A DNA stretch of 64,000 nt from Hexactinellida sp. DTS-2022 (taxonomy: Eukaryota > Porifera > Hexactinellida): positions 3,472,001-3,536,000 of the forward strand of contig JAPNXP010000015.1 in NCBI GenBank assembly GCA_028753945.1, read 5' to 3'. Both the position numbers and the translations under genes were made by a program. This document shows positions 56,381-64,000 of this stretch, piece by piece. The notes beneath the pieces were generated by a model. That model made no database searches. It was given only the letters and a program-made list of their open reading frames with translations, and had not been told where the DNA came from. The number at the start of each line of letters is the position of its first letter. The stretch's first letter is position 1.

Positions 56381-59266
56381 GATGCTGATCCTTCGGTTTG
56401 TTTATTTTATTTTTAATCAACTAGCAATGGAAACTGTGATACCAATTTCTATTTATACTTTTGTATACAGGTTTCCCTTTGAATTTTACTAAATAAATTT
56501 TCCCTTTTACACTTTCAATATCAACCCACATTCCTAGCATTCTATAGCTAATACGCTATCATGATCTTCTGGTTTGATAGGGATTTACTTTTAATATCTT
56601 TCCCTCTATAGAATGCAATTAAATAATGTTTCACTATAACTGTGTTTCACTACCATCTTACCACAGGGACTTATCAGCAAATTCACTATTACATTATCAT
56701 CTAACTAGTAATTTGTGATGAGATATTATTCGTATAAGGAACTTAGCAGATGTACTAGTTTTAATTAAAAACTGACTTCTATTCTGTGTAAAATTTGTAA
56801 TTATTATTCTTGGTAATTAAAAACTGACTTCTATTTTGTGGAACATTTGCATTTGTCGTTATTATTATTGGTAATTAACTTACTAAGCACTTTATTAAAC
56901 AACTGTATTACTAATGCTTAATGTCCTCCTTATCAGATATAATGCTGTACTGTGCACCTTACAACAGCATTAATGATATACAAACGAACAAACGGCAAAA
57001 TGAACGCATCTGATGATTTGTTTGGATTTATTTAATGTAATACTAGGCAATATTTGTATATACTCGTGGAATGGTTTGCAAATATGAAAGACTATTTTTA
57101 ATTTGTGTCATTTCTAGAATTGTTAATTAATTAATTGTGTCATTTCTATCGCAATCGTTGAGGTAATAGTATGGTGTCCTCATCAACGGATAACACAGAT
57201 ATTCTTGTGTGGTTTTAGGTCACTAAAGCTGATGAATTGACAGTATTTAAATTTCAAGCGTATCACTGAATGCTTTCAAATTGCACATTACCATATTAAC
57301 AGTTTAAATTCTTCAGGGAACCTACGCTTTATTTCAATGACACCAAAATTAAGAGACACTTTTAAGAGCTTAGCTAACGAAGATAAGTTTTGCTTTTATT
57401 CCTGGTTTAGATATGGTATAATATAATTTTGTCTCTTCATACAACGCGCAATACTTTTAATTGAATAAATGAATATTTAAACAACCTACTTATTTATTGA
57501 TAGTCATCTGATCTAAATTGAGTCGATTATTACTGCGAATTGGTACTTTGTACTTGTGTAACAAACCACTTAAATAGACTTACATATGTGCACACAATTG
57601 TATAGATGCCAACAGGGAAAAGATTAAAGAAATAATATTGTCCACAATTCCTTGGATTGGACAAATTAGTTTCCTGTATAACAATCTACGTCTTAACTTT
57701 CTCTGTTCTCCAAAGGTTATGTAATTACAGCATTTATTTCATTCCTTAATTAGTCTACCTATTCGGGATCTCGAGACGCCACTGAATTAAATACGACTCT
57801 CTGAGAACGATATTTATGTCCCAGTGCTAGCAATGCAATATAAAATGTGGCTATGATTGTGGTTGCCATCTGAATTCCTTTACATAATTTCAATTCCAGT
57901 ATGTATCCGCCAACTATGTTACATCTGAGAGATACTCATAGTTCAAATGATTTCACACGCTAGGTAGAAACACATGATAGCTTTAACTGCGTGGGTACAT
58001 CTACAAGTTTGAGATCTTATCATTGTTGGAATATTATTTTATAATTAGTTGTTGTTGTGCGTCGACCTAATGCAAAACAGAGATGCTCGTTCCATGTAGA
58101 CGTAATATTCCTACTTCGAATCGATAATGCCACATTAGTGCAATTTTAGCGAGTCTCCTCTTTACTTTTACTTGGTTATTCACAACGCAACTCAAAATAT
58201 GTGTGTATGTTTATACTAATCTTTGGATCTGATCAATAAAATTATTTTGTTATTAAAAATTAATTTACAACATTCTGTGAATCAGCTTCGGTCGTCCCAG
58301 TCTGACAGAAATTTTCATTTCAAAGAATCTCATTTCTTTGATGAATGTATTGCAGGATATTTCCATAATTCTACAGTATTGAATATCACTGCTGGTCAGG
58401 GGCTTGTTATTACGTACTTGTTATGAGTTTGCAACAAATATTCAATTCCAGTCTAAACTATTACCATTCAGGTTATTATCTGCACTAATTCTGAGTATAA
58501 TCGTCTGTATTACATAATTTAGCATAGCAAACTTTATGGCTATCTCGCAATTAATATTATTATCTATTCACTTGACAAACCTAATTTGTTAATACGTAGT
58601 AATTTAAAACCAAATGTAATTGTTTATAAATTCTTTTTTAGAATTGACAGATCAATTGGGTTAGTGTTTATTTGTTTAAACTTAGATTAAATATATCTCA
58701 TATAATATCCTAGAGCGCTAACTAATTTGTTAATATCGTTGTAGCGGTTACTATGCCTCTTTCGATTCCTAGAAAGATATCGTGTCTAGCTAAAAGTGCT
58801 ACGGTATTAGTGGAATACTGAAATACTTTGAACAATTAATAACGATTAACTTATACATAATTTTCCAATATAATAATCCTCTTCGGTTACTATAGATCGA
58901 GTGAGTGCTTTAGTAAGAAAATACTTTCAAATTTACTATACGACAAATCAATGGGTGTATCGAATGACTTATTATGCCAACAACACGTGCAGTAACTTAT
59001 GTGCAGACAGCATATGAGCTATCAGCTAGGTAGACGGTACAATATCGATGTTATGTTCGATAATGTAAAATTGTAAATAATACTCTGCCCTGGCCTGGCT
59101 AAGTAGCTAGTTTAGCATGTATGGACTAAAAGGACTCTTTGCAATCAGATTTTTAATTATTATACGAATACAAAATATTCATTTAACAAATAGGGTATAA
59201 TTTTTCTGTTGGGAATAGTTCATCGGTCGATAAAATTGTAAAATACATTAAACAAATATTAATCTA
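56381..59266. other. Gene-poor AT-rich region
   Basis: 2.9 kb upstream of the FADD-like gene without a supported gene. It contains a two-copy tandem repeat (listed separately) and a TGTGTCATTTCTA duplication around a (TTAA)n tract at 57103-57148. A 67-codon ORF at 58223 has spacer composition. Confidence 0.45.
56762..56872. repeat. Two-copy tandem duplication, about 52-58 bp
   Basis: Two adjacent copies start TAATTAAAAACTGACTTCTA and continue with TTCTGTG or TTTTGTG, ending in TTATTATT(A)TTGG. They differ by a small insertion and several substitutions, so the duplication is not recent. Confidence 0.7.
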
Positions 59267-59581
59267 TTACATAATGCTACAAGTACCCAGAAAATTAACT
59301 GATGATTTCATTCCTAAATTACGAAAGTATTCTTCTGAAAATTGAGAGGTCGCCCCCGAGCTGTGCCCCCCCACTGTGAGCAATCTCGCTTCGATCCGTG
59401 ATCCATTTCTGATCGCGTAGTCGGAGGTGTATCTGTCGTCGCTCAGTAATCTGTTCTTGTAAAAGAGTTCTATTAATTGCGGCTGCGAACAAACTTTGCT
59501 TTTCAATTCTTCAATTGTGCAATCTTCAATGTAGAGCTCCTTCGGAATCCTCATTATCTCAACTAGTACGTAAAATCCCAT
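59267..59581 (-). CDS. Ubiquitin-fold protein with C-terminal CaaX box (membrane-anchored Ubl)
   Basis: A 104-residue protein. Residues 5-72 fit a ubiquitin-like beta-grasp fold: TIEELKSKV resembles ubiquitin TIENVKAKI, and LLSDDRYTSDYAIRNGSRIE resembles the LEDGRTLSDYNIQ segment. The fold ends LLTVGG, placing Gly-Gly at residues 71-72. A polar 32-residue tail follows and the last four residues are CSIM, a canonical CaaX box with Met, predicting farnesylation. Ubl plus CaaX is the design of UBL3/MUB proteins, which are prenylated and act in vesicle sorting, but the sequence is not an obvious UBL3 orthologue. It has an ATG, is single exon, and lies alone in AT-rich DNA. Confidence 0.68.
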   Translation of the reverse strand: MGFYVLVEIMRIPKELYIEDCTIEELKSKVCSQPQLIELFYKNRLLSDDRYTSDYAIRNGSRIEARLLTVGGHSSGATSQFSEEYFRNLGMKSSVNFLGTCSIM

Positions 59582-61275
59582 TTTCCTTATTCCTTTCTGA
59601 AATCGAGATGAGTATTATTTTTGCTTTGTAGAATCTCTTTTGCCAACAGACACTTAGTTTGTAACTGTAGTCAGTATCTGAGTGCTCCTGAGCTTAGTAT
59701 TTATATTTATTGCGAGTAGCAAGCCGAGTGCTTCGTATACACACTGTCTTGCAATTGAATATTTATATGTTCTATAGCGATAATATTTGATAGCTTTCTA
59801 CTTTCGGTTGTTAAAAAATGATAAGGAATGAGTCATTAAAGCCATTTATTTGCTGTTTTATTGGATTCCTTAGATATATTGCTCATTCTTGTGATGATAT
59901 CCGAATGGAATGTGTGCCACAATTTGATGCTGGATTCTAATGAGAGGAGTTTGTAAAACTATGATTACTATTTGCCAACAAGAAAATGCCATTTATTATC
60001 TACAATGAAGCTCTGTGTATTATTTAATACCTTGGAAAAGCAATTGATTCTGGCAAAAAGCACAATTCCTTTCTGAAATAGTAATCGCGAAAACGGTAGC
60101 ATTATGTAGCGATAACTGGGGAGCCACTTTGTAGGGAATTCTAGAAAATAAAGTGGATTCTGCTTCCCTCAACGCATTCGTATAAGTTGTTATTCTCCGT
60201 ACTAATCAGTCTAATCACTGCACAATTACTATTCATTATCTCATTAGTTATTACTCTCCACCTTGGTCTTGACCTGTGTAAGATCCCGATGCTCTACGCC
60301 ACTGATGTTTACTTGCTTGTTTACACACAAATAACTTTGTTACACTAAATTATCTTGTTGTTTACTGCCAAAGTTTCATATTACGGCCCTTGCAGGAATC
60401 ACTACAGCTCTGTATTTCGATTCTGATAAGCAACTTGGCTGGATCCGAACTCTGATCTTTTAATTGAATTTTAAATTTAAATTGTTGTTCTCGTTTGCAC
60501 CAATTAGGATTTTAGTGATGTGGCATTATATCCTGATGTGAAATTACTAATTTCAATCTATTAAAATTAGCCGTTTAAATTAAATTGTTATCGTTTTCAC
60601 AACATGCTCTCTGACCCATTGTTTCCCTCCGATTGCCAATCTTATCTTCTTAATACAATCTCATTCGCTTCGGTTCTAAAGCAGATTGTGGCCAACAACA
60701 GTGTTACTTGAGAGCGTCCTTAACTCAACCAATTGTTCCCAGTTTAGCTCGAGAAAAATGTCAAAAATTTGAACATTATCATGCGTGGATTCTTTTGGCG
60801 ACGAAGTGGTTACAATTCGATTATATTAATGAAGCCCAATTCCTCTTTACTGTAATTAGTTTTGAGTCTGTTAATTTATTTAGAGATTAAAACAGCAGTC
60901 AAAATCAATTTGTCTCCCACATTTGTAGATCTTCATTGTTACGATAACTGAGCGATACTAGGTAGAAAGTTTTTACGATTAACTGTTATGAGAGATAAGC
61001 GAGTTAAGAGGCTCTACAATGTGGCACTTAGCTTCCCAATTATCAGTTGATTTCTCTTCAATTTTCTGTTTCCTCCTTATCTCCAATTTGTTTGCATTTG
61101 TTAACCGCTTGTAAGGGTAGCGTGTTGACATTCTCAGACAAAATTTCATTCGTTTAGTTAATTAAGTTACCGCCCCTGACACGAGTGTTTAGTCTATAAT
61201 CTGATTCTAATTAGTTTACTATTCAATTACTTGCATTCTAAGTAGATTCCTAATCTTATTAGCTAGCTAGCATAA
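59582..61275. other. Gene-poor AT-rich region between the Ubl gene and SF3A1
   Basis: 1.7 kb with both promoters at its edges. A 60-codon ORF at 60708 has no supporting features. No RNA gene or repeat is recognised. Confidence 0.45.
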
Positions 61276-63468
61276 ATGTCTGTAGTAGTAGTACAGCCAG
61301 CTCCCAAAGTCGTCACCCATTCCATTCCCATCACCAATGGAAGCAGCAGCGAGCAGACACAGGAAATCCCGGAACAGCCGCGATCGAAATCCCTGATCGG
61401 CATAATATACCCCCCGCCCGAGGTGCGGAATATAATAGACAGAACCGCAGAGTTTGTGGCGCGGAATGGCGCTGCGTACGAGGCGAAGGTCCGGGATTCT
61501 GAAACAGGGAATAATAAATTCAATTTCCTGCACCCCACCGACCCCTACCACGCGTACTACCGAATGCGCGTGAATGAGTTCAAGGAAGGAAAGGCGGTTC
61601 CCAATCCGGTCATGCACATCACCACTGGCTCTGCTCCCAAGCCCTCCATTCAGACCATAAAGCTGGACAGCTTGGTGCCCAAGGAACCGCCGAATGACTT
61701 CGATTTCATCGCCGAGCCGCCTTCGATCTCCTCGCTGGACTTAGACTTTGTGAAACTGACGGCGCTGTTCGCTGCGCAGCACGGCCGCTCCTTCGTGAAC
61801 AGACTGATGGACAAGGAGCAGAAGAACTACCAGTTCGACTTCCTGCGTCCGCAGCACAGCCTATTCACCTACTTCAACAAACTAATCGAGCAGTACCAGC
61901 GAGTGCTGCTGCACCCGAAGAACATCCTGGACTCCCTCTCCCGAGACCTGTACTCAACGGACAACTTATTCGAACGCGTCGACAACCGTTTCCATTGGAA
62001 CAACTACCAGCGCCGGCAGCGCCAGGGCGAGGAGGAGAAGAACGAGCGCGAGCGCGTGGCATACGCGCAGATCGACTGGCACGACTTTGTTGTTGTGGAG
62101 ACTATCAACTTCACCGAGGAGGAGACCGGCTTCTTCCCGCCGCCCGTCACCCCGCAGACCCTGACCGCGCGGCTTATCGCGCAGGCCAAGCACGAGGCGA
62201 AGGCCAACGCGGAGCCTGGCGAGGAGGCGCGGGAGGTGGAGATGGAGGACGAGCTGCTGCCGGCAGAGACCGCCCCGCAGCCGGAGGAACCCGACCCGGT
62301 CCCGCCGGTGCCGGTCATAGACACCGCGCCCCCGGTGCAGGAGGGGGACATCATCATCCGGTCCGACTACGATCCGAAGGCCCGGCCTAAGCCCCCGCCC
62401 GCCGGGCCCGCCGCCGACAAGTTCCTGGCCTCCCCCATAACCGGGGAGAGCGTCCCCTCTCAGAAGGTGACGTCACACGTGAAACACCTGCTCGTGGACG
62501 CCAAGTGGCGCGAGGCGCAAGCGAAGCTGGGGCAGCAGCAGCACCAGCAGGTGGAGGTCTACGCGGAGGGCAGCCAGATCACGCAGAACCTGCGCGGGCT
62601 GGCCGAGCGGCGGACCGACATATTCGGGTCCGAGGAGACTGTCATCGGCCGCACGATAGGGGAGGAGCAGGGGCCCGAGGCGGTGGCGCTGGCCTCGGAG
62701 CTGGCGGAGGGCGGGGTGCTGGACGACGCGCTGAAGGCTCTCAAGTACACCATCGAGGAGTCCCCCAAGATCGGGCCCTCCATGCCGCAGAAACCTCCGC
62801 AGAAGCCGCCGCCCGTTCTGGCGCCAGCCATCCCTCCCCCGCGGCCGATGCTCCCTGCGAATCCGCGCGTCCCGCCGCCGCGCGCGCCGCTCGAGATCCG
62901 CCACTCGGCCCCGGCCCTGCCCCCCGGGCCCCCGCCCAGACCCATGGGGGAGCCCAGGCCGCACTTCGGCATGCAGCCCAACCCGGGCCTGATGCCGCGG
63001 GCCCCGATGCCCGGGAACTTCCCGCCCCCCATGATGGCGCCGCAGCCGTTCATGCACCCGCCGGCTAACCCGGACCCCATGCACGCGCGACCGCCGCACT
63101 TCCCGCCGCCCCCCCTCGAGCCCGGGCCCAAGCGGCCGCGCACCGAGGAGGAGATGCTCGTGCTCGAGGAGGAGTTCGTCCGGTTCCACCCGGGGCCCGT
63201 CTCATTCAGGGTGCACTGCCCACAGCTGCCCGATAAGCCCGAGTGGAACCTGAATGGACAGATCCTGACCATAACCCTGCCTGTACAGGACCAGGTGTCC
63301 GTCGTGAAGGCGATGATCGCCGGGCAGATCGACATGCCCATCGGCAAGCAGAAGCTGCAGCTAGGGACCATATTCCTGAAGGACTCGAACAGTCTGGCGT
63401 TCTACAACTTCTCCGAGGAGTCAGTTGTACAGCTCGTGGTCAAGGAGAGGGGCGGGAGGAAGAAGTGA
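61276..63468 (+). CDS. SF3A1: Splicing factor 3A subunit 1
   Basis: A U2 snRNP component (SF3a120/Prp21) needed for prespliceosome assembly. The 730-residue protein (human 793) has two SURP modules: about residues 50-115 (PPPEVRNIIDRTAEFVARNG) and 155-215 (FAAQHGRSFVNRLMDKEQKN). The conserved SF3A1 block YAQIDWHDFVVVETINF follows at about 258-274. A long Pro/Gly/Met-rich region leads to a C-terminal ubiquitin-like domain (about 645-730) ending VKERGGRKK, as in human SF3A1, where this domain contacts U1 snRNA stem-loop 4. Single exon, ATG at 61276. Strong GC content creates many long false ORFs on both strands here. Confidence 0.95.
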   Translation: MSVVVVQPAPKVVTHSIPITNGSSSEQTQEIPEQPRSKSLIGIIYPPPEVRNIIDRTAEFVARNGAAYEAKVRDSETGNNKFNFLHPTDPYHAYYRMRVNEFKEGKAVPNPVMHITTGSAPKPSIQTIKLDSLVPKEPPNDFDFIAEPPSISSLDLDFVKLTALFAAQHGRSFVNRLMDKEQKNYQFDFLRPQHSLFTYFNKLIEQYQRVLLHPKNILDSLSRDLYSTDNLFERVDNRFHWNNYQRRQRQGEEEKNERERVAYAQIDWHDFVVVETINFTEEETGFFPPPVTPQTLTARLIAQAKHEAKANAEPGEEAREVEMEDELLPAETAPQPEEPDPVPPVPVIDTAPPVQEGDIIIRSDYDPKARPKPPPAGPAADKFLASPITGESVPSQKVTSHVKHLLVDAKWREAQAKLGQQQHQQVEVYAEGSQITQNLRGLAERRTDIFGSEETVIGRTIGEEQGPEAVALASELAEGGVLDDALKALKYTIEESPKIGPSMPQKPPQKPPPVLAPAIPPPRPMLPANPRVPPPRAPLEIRHSAPALPPGPPPRPMGEPRPHFGMQPNPGLMPRAPMPGNFPPPMMAPQPFMHPPANPDPMHARPPHFPPPPLEPGPKRPRTEEEMLVLEEEFVRFHPGPVSFRVHCPQLPDKPEWNLNGQILTITLPVQDQVSVVKAMIAGQIDMPIGKQKLQLGTIFLKDSNSLAFYNFSEESVVQLVVKERGGRKK

Positions 63469-63669
63469 GACATTCCAGCTAGTAATTAATTAATTAATTA
63501 ACTGACACTTGAACATTATTCACTCTGGTAGTTGGTTTAATTTGTAGGCCGCGTTATACAGTGGCACTTGTACAATAATATGTGCAACTGTGCTGTAAGA
63601 TTGCAATTTAGTTGACAGTTGGGAAGCGATTGGATTCTGAGCTATAGCATTACGATATACTGCGCTATA

Positions 63670-64000
63670 ATGAAATGGTACAGATCGTACTCGCTGGCGC
63701 TGATCTTAGGGCCGGTTAGCGGCTCGCTGTACCACAGATCGAAAGAGGACGCTAAACTGAGAAAAACTTTAATCCAGTTGGCCGTAGCCTCGCTGTGCTA
63801 CACGTCCTTTGGATTCGCGGCTTCCGCTCTGATCCCGCGGTTCCGCCTGGGCTGCTCCTACTACACACTCGCGGCTCTGCTCACCTCCTCCAACTTCCTA
63901 TTCACGCGGCAGTTCCTCCTGGAGAAGGAGTGGCTATTTAGAGCTGAGTTCTCTCCTAAGCTGAACCTGTACGCGACCAGCGCGGTGGCGGGCGCAGAGA
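63670..64000 (+). CDS. Multi-pass membrane protein, 5' part only (runs off the window)
   Basis: An ORF from the ATG at 63670 stays open to the window end (110 codons). It begins MKWYRSYSLALILGPVSGSL. Two hydrophobic stretches appear to be membrane segments (IQLAVASLCYTSFGFAASAL and YYTLAALLTSSNFLF), with a basic region between the start and the first. Composition and GC match neighbouring genes. No family could be recognised from the partial sequence; it may be a mitochondrial or ER multi-pass protein. It lies 200 bp downstream of SF3A1 on the same strand. Confidence 0.6.
   Translation, partial: MKWYRSYSLALILGPVSGSLYHRSKEDAKLRKTLIQLAVASLCYTSFGFAASALIPRFRLGCSYYTLAALLTSSNFLFTRQFLLEKEWLFRAEFSPKLNLYATSAVAGAE

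Noticed and set aside
58223-58426. A 67-codon ORF in the gene-poor island (also 60708-60890 and 42725-42913).
   Set aside because: Spacer-like composition, no motif, and length expected by chance.
62004-63371. Long antisense and off-frame ORFs over SF3A1 (and over the ankyrin, sirtuin, COPS5 and P5B ATPase genes).
   Set aside because: They mirror GC-rich codon bias of the real genes and show low-complexity Gly/Arg/Ser products.
63549-63594. TATACAGTGGCAC near 63557 as another MITE end.
   Set aside because: The nearby inverted sequence is short and imperfect and no TA-flanked partner end is found.

Overview
The window is nuclear DNA from an animal with a compact, intron-poor genome. The evidence is metazoan gene content: a Trio/Kalirin-type Rho exchange factor, a GABA-B-type receptor, TRIM-NHL proteins, a FADD-like death adaptor, a Frizzled-type receptor, FNIP, COPS5, SF3A1 and UBE2F. 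Coding DNA is GC-rich and spacers are AT-rich. Genes lie about 2 kb apart and many are single-exon, including a 1,863-codon ORF. The introns that can be placed are GT-AG and mostly 47-60 nt. This mix fits an early-branching animal such as a sponge, perhaps a compact glass-sponge genome, but that is inference and no species can be named.

Layout. 0-7 kb: UBE2D-like E2 (-), tRNA-His, tandem LAP1/TOR1AIP-like torsin cofactors, WDR75. 7-11 kb: EF-hand protein (-) and TRIM-NHL. 11-23 kb: Trio-like GEF, class C GPCR (-), FNIP. 23-28 kb: a DRC8-like EF-hand protein, an ankyrin protein, eIF2B-gamma. 28-30.3 kb: a minisatellite and an array of about 148-bp repeats. 30.8-36.4 kb: a PH protein, then a six-exon Frizzled-type receptor on the minus strand whose introns hold a small gene, MFSD13A and UBE2F on the plus strand. 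36.6-40.2 kb: a type I membrane protein, a GNAT acetyltransferase (-), and an NHL gene with an in-frame stop. 40.3-44.1 kb: COPS5, a class IV sirtuin, a small zinc protein, an ING/PHD protein. 44.3-53.6 kb: an Ig/Eph-like receptor, a C2H2 protein, a P5B ATPase, a stand-alone MLH3 C-terminal domain, a coiled-coil protein. 53.6-61.3 kb: a gene-poor stretch with only a FADD-like gene and a ubiquitin-fold protein ending in a CaaX box. 61.3-64 kb: SF3A1 and the start of a membrane-protein gene that runs off the window.

The genes form no single pathway. Several belong to ubiquitin/NEDD8 control (UBE2D, UBE2F, COPS5, TRIM, the Ubl-CaaX protein). Others serve ribosome and RNA metabolism (WDR75, eIF2B-gamma, SF3A1) or receptor signalling. 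The features most worth attention are the receptor with genes nested in its introns, introns enlarged by TA-flanked MITEs, the Ubl-CaaX protein, a sirtuin without its catalytic histidine, and a LAP1-like gene pair that appears gene-converted and differs at a predicted arginine finger.
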